This document shows positions 50,503 to 59,020 of a DNA stretch of 64,000 nucleotides, in pieces. This stretch comes from Streptomyces zhaozhouensis. GTDB taxonomy: Bacteria > Actinomycetota > Actinomycetes > Streptomycetales > Streptomycetaceae. Numbering within the stretch: the stretch's first letter is position 1; every line of letters begins with the position of its first letter. The stretch spans positions 62,001 to 126,000 of the forward strand of contig NZ_OCNE01000001.1 in NCBI RefSeq assembly GCF_900230195.1. The letters are read 5' to 3'. Position numbers and translations under genes: made by a program. The notes under the pieces are model-generated. The model was not told where the DNA came from. It saw only the letters and a program-made list of their open reading frames with translations, and ran no database searches.

Positions 50503-50739
50503 ATGGCTCAGTGTGAGGTCTGCGGCAACGACTACCGCATGGCCTTCGAGGTGCGGGCCGCCGGTCGGGTCCACGTCTTCGACAGCCTGGAGTGCGCGGC
50601 CCAGCGGATGGCCCCGGTCTGCGAGAACTGCGAGTGCCGCATCCTCGGCCACGGCCTGGAGACCGAGGACGGCCACTTCTACTGCTGCGCCCACTGCGCG
50701 CGCGTCCAGGGCCACGCCCAGCTGGTCGACCACGCCTGA
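50503..50739 (+). CDS. Small cysteine-rich zinc protein, metallothionein-like
   Basis: A 78-residue cytoplasmic protein with ten cysteines and several histidines. The N-terminal half has CEVCGNDY and a later single Cys (LECAAQ); the C-terminal half CENCECRILGHGLETEDGHFYCCAHCARVQGHAQLVDH matches the spacing of bacterial SmtA-type metallothioneins. Hence metal buffering or a zinc-finger role. ATG 50503 with GAGGGAG upstream. Alone, followed by a bidirectional terminator. Confidence 0.75.
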   Translation: MAQCEVCGNDYRMAFEVRAAGRVHVFDSLECAAQRMAPVCENCECRILGHGLETEDGHFYCCAHCARVQGHAQLVDHA

Positions 50740-50743
50740 ACCG

Positions 50744-50785
50744 CCCCGCCCGGCCCGCGGCGAAGCCGCCCGGCGGCGGGCGGGG
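50744..50785. terminator. Bidirectional terminator
   Basis: CCCCGCCCG (50744-50752) and CGGGCGGGG (50777-50785) enclose a second small stem (GCGGC-GAA-GCCGC). It lies between the stops of convergent genes. Confidence 0.75.
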
Positions 50786-50826
50786 TCACCGGACGACCGG
50801 AGCCCGGAGCGCTCAGGCCCGAGGCC

Positions 50827-51867
50827 CTACCCCTCAAGCGCGTCCAGCAGCGTCGGCAGCGCGTGGCGCAGCTCCCGGTACCCGTAGGTCCCGCTGTGGG
50901 TGCCGCGGTAGAGATGCGTGGTGACCGGCGCCCCCAGATCGGTCAGCCGGCGGTCCAGCGCGCGGGTCTCGTGGCCGCAGGCCGCCTCGGTGACGGAGAC
51001 GACATCGTCGGGGAAGAGCGCGATCCACTTCTCCGTGCCCGGGATGTGCACCTCGGGGTCACCGTCCAGCGGCCCTGGCCTCCCGTCCCCCGAGGCGAGG
51101 TAGACCGGCGTCCCCACCAGTCCCTCGGCGTGGTGGACCGGGTCCCACTCCAGCCAGACCTCCCACTGGTGCCACGGGTCCCCCCAGATCGCGGAGCCGT
51201 CCACGCCCAGGTACGCCGCCCCGGACAGCCACACCTCGGGATGGCGGATCGGGTGGACGGGAGCGCTGAAGGTGGCGACCGCGCCGAAGAGGCCGGGAAG
51301 CCTGGCGGCCATGCCCAAGGCCCCGAAGCCGCCCTGGGACTCTCCCGCCGCCGCGCGGCGCGGCCCCGCGCCGTAGTCGCGCTCCACCAGGGGGACGACC
51401 TCGTCGAGGAAGTAGCTCCGCACCCGGGGCGTGCCGCCGACCCCGTGGTTCCACCAGTCGGTCCAGAAACCGAAGACCGGCATGGCCGGCATCACCACGA
51501 GGACTACGCGCAACTGAACCAGCTCCTGCACCCGGAAGAGCGAGGTCCACGTCGTGTGGTCCCCGTCGCCGCCGGCCAGCAGATAGAGCGTCGGCCAGCG
51601 GTCGCCCGGCTTCCGGCGGTCCCAGCCGCGCGGGGTCAGCAGGGTCACGGGAGCGGTGGTGCCCAGGGCCGGGGAGTCGAGGGTCAGCTCGACCAGCCGC
51701 TCCCCCACCCGACGTTGCCCAACCAGCCGGCACGCGGCGCGGCCACCTGCTCCCGCGGAGCCGACGGGGGTGGCACGGGCGGCGGGGGCCGCGAACAGTG
51801 AGGAGCCGCCGGCCGTCAGCAGGGCGGCGCCGGCCAGGGCGGCCCGACGCGTGAGAGATCTCGTCAT
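50827..51867 (-). CDS. Tat-exported esterase, alpha/beta hydrolase (antigen-85/esterase D type)
   Basis: A 346-residue exported hydrolase. Twin-arginine signal TRRAALAGAALL at 6-17, cleavage near ARATP (about 33). The fold is the esterase/Ag85 family: LYLLAGGDGDHTTWTS oxyanion region, nucleophile Ser in AAGESQGGFGALGMA, late Asp/His (final His in RGTHSGTYGYRELRHALP). Acts outside the cell on an acyl ester, unknown substrate. Separated from the suf operon by the large palindrome at 51928. Confidence 0.88.
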   Translation of the reverse strand: MTRSLTRRAALAGAALLTAGGSSLFAAPAARATPVGSAGAGGRAACRLVGQRRVGERLVELTLDSPALGTTAPVTLLTPRGWDRRKPGDRWPTLYLLAGGDGDHTTWTSLFRVQELVQLRVVLVVMPAMPVFGFWTDWWNHGVGGTPRVRSYFLDEVVPLVERDYGAGPRRAAAGESQGGFGALGMAARLPGLFGAVATFSAPVHPIRHPEVWLSGAAYLGVDGSAIWGDPWHQWEVWLEWDPVHHAEGLVGTPVYLASGDGRPGPLDGDPEVHIPGTEKWIALFPDDVVSVTEAACGHETRALDRRLTDLGAPVTTHLYRGTHSGTYGYRELRHALPTLLDALEG

Positions 51868-51927
51868 GCCCCCACTCTTCGGCCGCGCTCCGGCGCACCT
51901 TGAGTGGGGCTCGGCCCCGTTCGGCCG

Positions 51928-51965
51928 CGCCGTGTGGGCCGGGCCGCGGCCCGGCCCACACGGCG
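51928..51965 (-). terminator. 38-bp perfect palindrome, suf operon terminator
   Basis: Arms CGCCGTGTGGGCCGGGCCG and its exact complement meet at 51946/51947 with no spacer. As RNA it would fold into a stem of about 17 bp. It is 11 bp beyond the sufT stop. Confidence 0.8.
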
Positions 51966-51975
51966 GAAGGCGCCC

Positions 51976-52311
51976 TCAGACGTTGAACCCCAGCGCGCGC
52001 AACTGGTCGCGGCCGTCGTCCGTGATCTTGTCAGGACCCCACGGCGGCATCCAGACCCAGTTGATCTTCAGCTCGTTCACCAGGCCCTCGGTCGCCGACC
52101 GCGCCTGGTCCTCGATGACGTCCGTCAGCGGGCAGGCCGCCGAGGTCAGCGTCATATCGACGGTCGCCACGTTGCCCTCGTCGACGTGCACGCCGTAGAT
52201 CAGGCCCAGATTGACCACGTCGATCCCCAGCTCGGGGTCGACGACGTCCATCATGGCCTCCCGGACCTCTTCCTCGCTCGCCGGGCTGGCGACGGTCTCG
52301 GTCTCGGTCAT
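51976..52311 (-). CDS. sufT: Fe-S assembly factor SufT-like (MIP18/DUF59)
   Basis: A 111-residue DUF59 protein. DVVDPELGIDVVNLGLIYGV (about 22-41) and the TSAACPLTDVI Cys loop (57-67) are the two conserved blocks. It acts in maturation of iron-sulfur proteins. Last gene of the suf operon, 31 bp after sufU. Confidence 0.92.
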   Translation of the reverse strand: MTETETVASPASEEEVREAMMDVVDPELGIDVVNLGLIYGVHVDEGNVATVDMTLTSAACPLTDVIEDQARSATEGLVNELKINWVWMPPWGPDKITDDGRDQLRALGFNV

Positions 52312-52342
52312 GCGACAGCACCTCTCTCGTTCGCGTCACCTG

Positions 52343-52810
52343 TCACGACTGCCCACCCCGCACGGAGCTCTCGCCCAGCGCCTGGGCCGTGGCATCCTTC
52401 CAGGCCATCCAGCTCAGCAGGGCGCACTTCACCCGCGCCGGGTACTTGGAGACACCGGCGAACGCGACCGCGTCCTCCAGCAGCTCCTCCATCGCGTCGT
52501 CCGGCGTCAACTGGCCGCGCGACTGCATCAGCTCCAGGAAGGAGCGCTGGATCTCCAGCGCCTCGGGCAGCTCCCTGCCCACCAGCAGCTCGTTGAGCAC
52601 CGAGGCGCTGGCCTGGCTGATCGAGCAGCCCTGCCCCTCGTAGGAGACGTCGGCGATCCGCTCCCCGTCGTACCTGACCCGCAGGGTGATCTCGTCCCCG
52701 CACGTCGGGTTGACGTGGTGGACCTCCGCGTCGCCCTCGCGCAGGCCCTGCCCGTGCGGGTTCTTGTAGTGGTCCAGGATCACTTCCTGGTACATCGATT
52801 GCAGCTGCAC
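52343..52810 (-). CDS. sufU: SufU zinc-dependent sulfurtransferase
   Basis: A 155-residue SufU. Three zinc-site cysteines are in NPTCGDEI, GQGCSIS and RVKCALLSW, with Asp in CGDE; the 18-residue insertion between the second and third that distinguishes SufU from IscU is present (VNELLVGRELPEALEIQRSF region). It accepts sulfur from SufS. 26 bp after sufS. Confidence 0.93.
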   Translation of the reverse strand: MQLQSMYQEVILDHYKNPHGQGLREGDAEVHHVNPTCGDEITLRVRYDGERIADVSYEGQGCSISQASASVLNELLVGRELPEALEIQRSFLELMQSRGQLTPDDAMEELLEDAVAFAGVSKYPARVKCALLSWMAWKDATAQALGESSVRGGQS

Positions 52811-52836
52811 GTCCTCATACCGCTCTCATCGGGGGC

Positions 52837-54111
52837 TCATCCGAAGAAACCACGCACGTACTCCAGCCCGTCGGCGAGGGCGTCCACCTCCGCCGGCGTG
52901 GAGTACAGGTAGAAAGACGCCCGCGTGGTCGCCGGAATTCCGTACCGCAGACAGACCGGCCGCGCGCAGTGGTGTCCGACCCGGACCGCGATGCCCTGCT
53001 CGTCCAGCACCTGGCCCACGTCGTGCGGGTGTATGTCGCCCAGCGTGAACGAGATGGTCGCGCCGCGCTCCTCGGACGTGGTGGGCCCGACGATCCGCAG
53101 CCCCTCCACACCGGCCAGCCGCTCCAGCGCGTACCGGGTGATCGCCCGCTCGTGCGCCGCGATCCGCTCCATCCCGATGCCGGAGAGGTAGTCCACGGCC
53201 GCCCCGAGGCCGACCGCCTGCGCGATCGGCGGGGTGCCCGCCTCGAACTTGTGCGGCGCCGGCGCGTAGGTGGACGAGCTCATCGTCACGGTCTCGATCA
53301 TCTCGCCGCCCCCGAGGAACGGCGGCAGGTCCTCCAGCAGCTCCTGGCGTCCCCAGAGCACGCCGATCCCGGTGGGACCGCACATCTTGTGGCCGGTGAA
53401 GACCACGAAGTCCGCCTGGAGCGACTGCACGTCCAGCGGCATGTGCGGCGCCGCCTGCGAGGCGTCGATCAGCACCAGCGCGCCGACCTCCTGGGCGCGG
53501 CGGACGATCGCCTCGACCGGGTTGTGCGTGCCGAGCACGTTGGAGACCAGCACGAACGAGACCACCTTGGTGCGTTCGGTGATCACCTCGTCGATCCGGG
53601 AGAGGTCCAGCCGGCCGTCGTCGGTCAGCCCGAACCACTTCAGCTTCGCGCCGGTGCGCTGCGCCAGCAGCTGCCAGGGCACGATGTTGGAGTGGTGCTC
53701 CATCTCCGTGATGACGATCTCGGTGCCCGAGTCCACCCGGTAGGGCTCGTCGGCCAGGCCCAGCATGTTGGCCACCAGGTTCAGCGACTCCGAGGCGTTC
53801 TTCGTGAACACCACCTCGTCCCTGCTCGGCGCGTTGACGAACGCCGCGACCTTGTCCCTGGCGCCCTCGTAGAGCGCGGTGGCCTCCTCGGCCAGCACGT
53901 GCACGCCGCGGTGGACGTTGGAGTGGTGGCGCTCGTAGTACTCGGTGAGCGCGTCCAGGACCTGGCGTGGCTTGTGCGAGCTAGCCGCGTTGTCCAGGTA
54001 GACCAGCGGGCGGCCGTCGTGGACGGTGCGGTGCAGCACCGGGAAGTCCTTGCGGATGGCTTCGGTGTCCAACAGCCCTTCCAGGCCGGACACCGGGCGC
54101 CCTTCCGTCAT
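52837..54111 (-). CDS. sufS: Cysteine desulfurase SufS
   Basis: A 424-residue PLP enzyme that takes sulfur from cysteine. PLP Lys242 in TGHKMCGPTG and persulfide Cys382 in RVGHHCARP are present. HHSNVHRGVH (62-71) is typical of group II enzymes. ATG 54111 overlaps the sufC stop (ATGA). Confidence 0.95.
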   Translation of the reverse strand: MTEGRPVSGLEGLLDTEAIRKDFPVLHRTVHDGRPLVYLDNAASSHKPRQVLDALTEYYERHHSNVHRGVHVLAEEATALYEGARDKVAAFVNAPSRDEVVFTKNASESLNLVANMLGLADEPYRVDSGTEIVITEMEHHSNIVPWQLLAQRTGAKLKWFGLTDDGRLDLSRIDEVITERTKVVSFVLVSNVLGTHNPVEAIVRRAQEVGALVLIDASQAAPHMPLDVQSLQADFVVFTGHKMCGPTGIGVLWGRQELLEDLPPFLGGGEMIETVTMSSSTYAPAPHKFEAGTPPIAQAVGLGAAVDYLSGIGMERIAAHERAITRYALERLAGVEGLRIVGPTTSEERGATISFTLGDIHPHDVGQVLDEQGIAVRVGHHCARPVCLRYGIPATTRASFYLYSTPAEVDALADGLEYVRGFFG

Positions 54112-54869
54112 GAGGCAGCCCCCTTGGTGTACTGCTCGTAGCCCTCGGCCTCCAGCTTGTCGGCCAGCTCGGCGCCGCCGGACTCCACGATGCGGCCGCC
54201 GGCGAAGACGTGCACGTGGTCGGGCTTGATGTAGCGCAGGATGCGCGTGTAGTGCGTGATCAGCAGGGTGCCGACGTCGCCGCTCTCCCGGACGCGGTTG
54301 ACGCCGGAGGAGACGATCCGCAGCGCGTCGATGTCCAGGCCGGAGTCGGTCTCGTCGAGGATGGCGACCTTGGGCCGCAGCAGCTCCAGCTGGAGGATCT
54401 CGTGGCGCTTCTTCTCGCCGCCGGAGAAACCCTCGTTGACGTTGCGCTCGGCGAAGGCCGGGTCCATCTCCAGGCGCTCCATCGCCTCCTTGACCTCCTT
54501 GACCCAGGTGCGCAGGCGCGGGGCCTCGCCCCGGACCGCGGTGGCCGAGGTGCGCAGGAAGTTGGAGACGGAGACGCCGGGGACCTCCACCGGGTACTGC
54601 ATGGCGAGGAAGACGCCGGCCCTGGCACGCTCGTCGACGGACATCTCCAGGACGTCCTCGCCGTCGAGCGTCACGGTGCCGCCGGTGACGGTGTACTTGG
54701 GGTGTCCGGCCAGCGAGTAGGCGAGGGTGGACTTGCCGGAGCCGTTGGGGCCCATGATGGCGTGCGTCTCGCCCTGCTTCACGGTCAGGTCGACACCGCG
54801 CAGGATCTCGGTGGAGCCGGTCTCGGACTCGACGGAGACGTGCAGGTCGTGGATCTCAAGCGTTGCCAT
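54108..54869 (-). CDS. sufC: SufC ATPase of the Fe-S scaffold
   Basis: A 253-residue ABC-type ATPase. Walker A GPNGSGKST (40-48), signature FSGGEKKRHE, Walker B VAILDETDSGLDID. It forms a complex with SufB and SufD for cluster assembly. Nine bases after the Rieske gene. Confidence 0.95.
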   Translation of the reverse strand: MATLEIHDLHVSVESETGSTEILRGVDLTVKQGETHAIMGPNGSGKSTLAYSLAGHPKYTVTGGTVTLDGEDVLEMSVDERARAGVFLAMQYPVEVPGVSVSNFLRTSATAVRGEAPRLRTWVKEVKEAMERLEMDPAFAERNVNEGFSGGEKKRHEILQLELLRPKVAILDETDSGLDIDALRIVSSGVNRVRESGDVGTLLITHYTRILRYIKPDHVHVFAGGRIVESGGAELADKLEAEGYEQYTKGAAS

Positions 54870-54878
54870 GGGGATGCC

Positions 54879-55217
54879 TCAGGACTCCTGGGTGAGAGAG
54901 ACGAGCACGGTCGCCGCCGGGCCCTCTCCTTCGATCTTGACGGGGTAGGTGGGGATGGGGCGGGTGGCCGGCGGGCCCGAGGGCTTGCCGGTGCGCAGGT
55001 CGAAGCTGGAGCCGTGCAGCCAGCACTCGATCTGGCAGTTCTCCACCTCGCCCTCGGAGAGCGAGACGTTCGCGTGCGAGCAGATGTCGTTGACCGCGAA
55101 CACCTCCCCCTCGGTGCGGACGACGGCGACCGGGGTGCCCGCGATCTCGACGCGGTGCGGGGTGTCCTCGGCCAGGTCGCCCAGCACGCAGGCCGGCTGG
55201 AAGTCGACGGCGCTCAT
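54879..55217 (-). CDS. Rieske-type ferredoxin of the suf operon
   Basis: A 112-residue Rieske [2Fe-2S] protein. Ligands Cys46-x-His48 (CSHANVSLSEG) and Cys65-xx-His68 (CWLHGSSF). This gene is a regular member of actinobacterial suf operons; probable electron donor for cluster assembly. ATG 55217 overlaps the sufD stop by 4 bp. Confidence 0.92.
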   Translation of the reverse strand: MSAVDFQPACVLGDLAEDTPHRVEIAGTPVAVVRTEGEVFAVNDICSHANVSLSEGEVENCQIECWLHGSSFDLRTGKPSGPPATRPIPTYPVKIEGEGPAATVLVSLTQES

Positions 55218-56395
55218 CCGATGGACTCCGCCAGCTCGGCCTCCAGCTTCGCCAGCAGCCGCTCCTCGACGTCGGCGACGCCGATCTGCTGCACCAGCTC
55301 GGCGAAGAAGCCGCGCACGACCAGACGGCGGGCCTCGTCGGCCGGGATGCCCCTGGCCATCAGGTAGAACAGCTGCTCGTCCTCGAAACGGCCGGTCGCC
55401 GACGCGTGGCCGGCGCCCTGGATCTCGCCGGTCTCGATCTCCAGGTTCGGCACCGAGTGGACCTGGGCGCCGTCGGTGAGGACCAGGTTCCGGTTGAGCT
55501 CGTAGGTCTCGGTGCCGGTGGCCTGGACCCTGATCACCACGTCGCCGATCCACACCGCGCGGGCCGTCTCGCCCTGGAGCGCGCCCTTGTAGGCCACGTT
55601 GCTCCGGCAGTTGGGGGCGTTGTGGTCGACGAGCAGCCGGTGCTCGTGGTGCTGGCCCTCGTCGGTGAAGTACAGGCCGTAGAGCTCGGCCTCGCCGCCG
55701 GGGCCCGCGTAGCTCACCCGGGGATGGACGCGGACGACGTCGCCGCCGAAGGTCACCACGATCGACTTCACCGAGGCGTCCCTGCCGACCAGCACGTTGT
55801 GCTGGGTGACGTGGACGGCGGTGTCGTCCCAGTCCTGGACCGAGACCACCGTGAGCTTGGCGCCGTCGCCCACCAGGAACTCGACGTTGGCCGCACGGGC
55901 GGTGTCGCCGGTGTGGTCCAGCACCAGGACCGCCTCGGCGAAGGCGCCGATGTCGAAGACGGTGTGCCCGTAGGTCACGCCGCCCTCGCCGTGCAGGCCG
56001 AGCCGCACCGGCTCGGACAGCACCGCGTCCCGGGGGACGGAGACGACCGTGGCCTTCTCCACGGAGCTGAACGCCTGCGCGGTGACCCGGTCGACCGGGG
56101 TGCCGGCGCGGCCGACCCGGGGGTCGTCCAGGCCGACGGTCTCGACGGTCACGCCGTCGGGCGCCGACAGGTCGACCTTGATCGAACCGTCGGCCGCGGC
56201 CGTCCCGTCGTGCAGTCCGCGCAGCCGCGACAGCGGGGTGAACCGCCACTCCTCCTCGCGACCGTGCGGCACCGGGAAGTCCGCGACGTCGAACGACGGC
56301 GGGGCGCTCGTCCGGGTGACCACGGAGGACTCGACGGCCGCCGCGACCGCCTCCCCCGCACTGTCGGCGCCGGGCATACTCTGGGCCTCAGCCAT
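55214..56395 (-). CDS. sufD: SufD scaffold subunit
   Basis: A 393-residue SufD. The N-terminal part is variable; the beta-helix body includes DHNAPNCRSNVAYKGAL and HSVPNLEIETGEIQGAGHASATGRFEDEQLFYLMARGI in parts, all characteristic. ATG 56395 is chosen; 93 bp after sufB. Partner of SufB and SufC. Confidence 0.94.
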   Translation of the reverse strand: MAEAQSMPGADSAGEAVAAAVESSVVTRTSAPPSFDVADFPVPHGREEEWRFTPLSRLRGLHDGTAAADGSIKVDLSAPDGVTVETVGLDDPRVGRAGTPVDRVTAQAFSSVEKATVVSVPRDAVLSEPVRLGLHGEGGVTYGHTVFDIGAFAEAVLVLDHTGDTARAANVEFLVGDGAKLTVVSVQDWDDTAVHVTQHNVLVGRDASVKSIVVTFGGDVVRVHPRVSYAGPGGEAELYGLYFTDEGQHHEHRLLVDHNAPNCRSNVAYKGALQGETARAVWIGDVVIRVQATGTETYELNRNLVLTDGAQVHSVPNLEIETGEIQGAGHASATGRFEDEQLFYLMARGIPADEARRLVVRGFFAELVQQIGVADVEERLLAKLEAELAESIG

Positions 56396-56488
56396 GGGTC
56401 TCGTCGTGCTCGCTCTCTTGGGTTCTGGGCCCGGGGCCGTGGGTGCGCGGCACCGGGCCACTTCGGGTGGCTCGGTCGGGGCGGGCGG

Positions 56489-57910
56489 TCAGCCGACCGC
56501 GCCCTCCATCTGCAGCTCGATCAGCCGGTTCAGCTCCAGGGCGTACTCCATCGGCAGCTCCTTGGCGATGGGCTCGACGAAGCCGCGCACGATCATCGCC
56601 ATCGCCTCGTCCTCCGACAGGCCCCGGCTCATCAGGTAGAACAGCTGGTCGTCGCTGACCTTGGAGACCGTCGCCTCGTGGCCCATGGTCACGTCGTCCT
56701 CGCGGACGTCCGTGTAGGGGTAGGTGTCCGAGCGCGAGACCGTGTCCACCAGCAGCGCGTCGCAGAGCACGTTGGACTTGGAGCCCTCGGCGCCCTCGGC
56801 GATCTCGATCAGCCCGCGGTAGGAGGTGCGGCCGCCGCCCCTGGCCACCGACTTGGAGACGATGTTGGACGAGGTCCTGGGCGCCATGTGCACCATCTTG
56901 GCGCCGGCGTCCTGGTGCTGCCCCTCGCCGGCGAAGGCGACGGAGAGCGTCTCGCCCTTGGCGTGCTCGCCCATCAGGTAGATCGCCGGGTACTTCATGG
57001 TGACCTTGGAGCCGATGTTCCCGTCGACCCACTCCATGGTGGCGCCCTCGTGCGCGACGGCGCGCTTGGTCACCAGGTTGTACACGTTGTTCGACCAGTT
57101 CTGGATGGTCGTGTAGCGGCAGCGGCCGCCCTTCTTGACGATGATCTCCACGACCGCCGAGTGCAGCGAGTCCGACTGGTAGATCGGCGCGGTGCAGCCC
57201 TCGACGTAGTGCACGTAGGCGTTCTCGTCGACGATGATCAGCGTCCGCTCGAACTGGCCCATGTTCTCCGTGTTGATCCGGAAGTAGGCCTGGAGCGGGA
57301 TGTCGACGTGCACGCCGGGCGGGACGTAGATGAACGAGCCGCCGGACCAGACCGCCGTGTTGAGCGCGGCGAACTTGTTGTCACCGGACGGGATCACGGT
57401 GCCGAAGTGCTCCTGGAACAGCTCCGGGTGCTCGCGCAGCGCGGTGTCCGTGTCCAGGAAGAGCACGCCCTGCGCCTCCAGGTCCTCGCGGATCTGGTGG
57501 TAGACGACCTCGGACTCGTACTGCGCCGCGACGCCGGCGACCAGGCGCTGCTTCTCCGCCTCGGGGATGCCGAGCTTGTCGTACGTGTTCTTGATGTCCT
57601 CCGGCAGGTCCTCCCAGCTCTGGGCCTGCTTCTCGGTGGAGCGCACGAAGTACTTGATGTTGTCGAAGTCGATGCCGCTGAGGTCGGAGCCCCAGGTCGG
57701 CATGGGCTTCTTGCCGAAGAGCTTCAGGGCCTTCAGCCGCATCCTGAGCATCCACTCGGGCTCGGACTTCTTGCCCGAGATGTCGCGGACGACCTCCTCG
57801 GACAGGCCGCGCCTGGCGGCCGCTCCCGCCGCGTCGGAGTCGGACCAGCCGTACTCGTAGGTACCCAGCCCCTCCAGCTCGGGGTGGGCGGTCTCCGTAG
57901 GCGAAGTCAT
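56489..57910 (-). CDS. sufB: SufB scaffold subunit
   Basis: A 473-residue Suf[20 protein letters not shown] near the N-terminus, [23 protein letters not shown] with the conserved Cys, and the C-terminal [20 protein letters not shown] are present. It carries the nascent cluster. ATG 57910 overlaps the sufR stop (ATGA). Confidence 0.96.
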   Translation of the reverse strand: MTSPTETAHPELEGLGTYEYGWSDSDAAGAAARRGLSEEVVRDISGKKSEPEWMLRMRLKALKLFGKKPMPTWGSDLSGIDFDNIKYFVRSTEKQAQSWEDLPEDIKNTYDKLGIPEAEKQRLVAGVAAQYESEVVYHQIREDLEAQGVLFLDTDTALREHPELFQEHFGTVIPSGDNKFAALNTAVWSGGSFIYVPPGVHVDIPLQAYFRINTENMGQFERTLIIVDENAYVHYVEGCTAPIYQSDSLHSAVVEIIVKKGGRCRYTTIQNWSNNVYNLVTKRAVAHEGATMEWVDGNIGSKVTMKYPAIYLMGEHAKGETLSVAFAGEGQHQDAGAKMVHMAPRTSSNIVSKSVARGGGRTSYRGLIEIAEGAEGSKSNVLCDALLVDTVSRSDTYPYTDVREDDVTMGHEATVSKVSDDQLFYLMSRGLSEDEAMAMIVRGFVEPIAKELPMEYALELNRLIELQMEGAVG

Positions 57911-58788
57911 GCGGGGTTCCTCCCGGCGATGGGTGCTTGTGCGGTGGTCTTGCGGGGTGTGGCGGTGTCGCGGCTCGCGCGCGCGGCCGGTCTCCCCCGG
58001 GGCTGGGGGCCGCCGGCCGGCGACCCGCTCTCCGCCCCACCGTCCGCCGGGGCGGCGGCCGAGGTGTGCGGGACGAAGGTGGTGCAGACGCCATCGCCGT
58101 GCGCGATGGTCGCCAGCCGCTGCACGTGGCTGCCCAGCAGCTCGGAGAAGACCTCGGTCTCCGCGTCGCAGAGCTGGGGGTAGGAGGCCGCCGCGTGCGC
58201 GACCGGGCAGTGGTGCTGGCAGAGCTGCTCGCCCGCCGGCGAGGCGACGCCCCGCGCCGCGGCAGCGTACCCCTCCCGGGACAGCGCGTCGGCCAGGGCC
58301 CTGGCGCGCTCCTCGGGCGGCACCCGCTCCACCAGCGCACGGTACCGCTCGGCCTGGGCCGCGGCCCGCGCCCTGGCGAAGTCGAGAACGGCGGCGGCGC
58401 CCCGCTCACCACCGCCCGCGGCCCGCTCGATCCAGCGCAGGGCCTCGACGGCGAGCTGGTCGTACGCCTGGTCGAAGGCGTCGCGGCCCTGGTCGGTGAG
58501 GGCGAAGACCTTGGCGGGCCGGCCCCGGCCGCGCGAGCCGTGGACCCGCTTCTCCCTGGGCTCCACCAGGGAGTCGGCCACCAGCGCGTCCAGATGGCGA
58601 CGGACGGCGGCCTGCGTGAGACCGAGCCGCTCGGCCAGCTGGGCGGCGGTGGAGGGGCCGTGGTCGAGGATGGAACGGGCCACCCGACGGCGCGTCGTCG
58701 ACTGCTCGTCGGAGGCGTGCGGCAGGGCCGAGCCACCGGCGACCGCTGGGGTCGTCGGGGTCGCGCGCCGACCGCTCCCGTATTTCAC
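57907..58788 (-). CDS. sufR: SufR-type Fe-S-sensing repressor
   Basis: A 293-residue winged-helix repressor. N-terminal DNA-binding part ([37 protein letters not shown] in parts, about 33-70). Cluster ligands are in [21 protein letters not shown] plus a fourth Cys in [10 protein letters not shown] proline/arginine-rich tail of 55 residues follows that is likely unstructured. GTG 58788 chosen because it begins the conserved part of the frame. First gene of the operon and its autorepressor. Confidence 0.9.
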   Translation of the reverse strand: MKYGSGRRATPTTPAVAGGSALPHASDEQSTTRRRVARSILDHGPSTAAQLAERLGLTQAAVRRHLDALVADSLVEPREKRVHGSRGRGRPAKVFALTDQGRDAFDQAYDQLAVEALRWIERAAGGGERGAAAVLDFARARAAAQAERYRALVERVPPEERARALADALSREGYAAAARGVASPAGEQLCQHHCPVAHAAASYPQLCDAETEVFSELLGSHVQRLATIAHGDGVCTTFVPHTSAAAPADGGAESGSPAGGPQPRGRPAARASRDTATPRKTTAQAPIAGRNPA

Positions 58789-58801
58789 AACGCCATTGTT
58801 G
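58788..58801. promoter_or_regulatory. Candidate SufR operator
   Basis: CAAC-N6-GTTG inverted repeat at the very start of sufR. Position fits an autorepressor site; short, so tentative. Confidence 0.4.
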
Positions 58802-58855
58802 CGTAATTCCGGCGAGCCGAGCAAGCCGCGTCCTGACCAGCCGGGATGCAGTACA

Positions 58856-58874
58856 TCACGTAAGGCGAACCTAA
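58856..58874. promoter_or_regulatory. Candidate iron box (IdeR/DmdR type) before suf
   Basis: A 19-bp stretch agrees at 15 positions with the iron-box consensus; AGGCGAACCTAA (58863-58874) differs from the consensus right part at a single base. It lies 68 bp upstream of sufR, suggesting iron-dependent control in addition to SufR. Confidence 0.5.
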
Positions 58875-58956
58875 CCTCACGCCGGGGCCGCCCGCCCGCG
58901 AGCCACCACCCCTTGACGCGCCAGGGGGGAGGGGAAAGGGTGGGACCGGCGCCGGG

Positions 58957-58968
58957 GTAAGCGCTTTC
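58957..58968. promoter_or_regulatory. LacI-type operator before the sugar dehydrogenase
   Basis: GTAAGCGCTTTC with an AAGCGCTT perfect core, 53 bp upstream of the Gfo/Idh/MocA gene. It shares the AGCGCT core with the operators at 35091-35160. Confidence 0.55.
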
Positions 58969-59020
58969 TGCGACGCCCTGGCGCCGCACGAACCGCCGCA
59001 CCCCTCGGGAGAGCCCTCCG

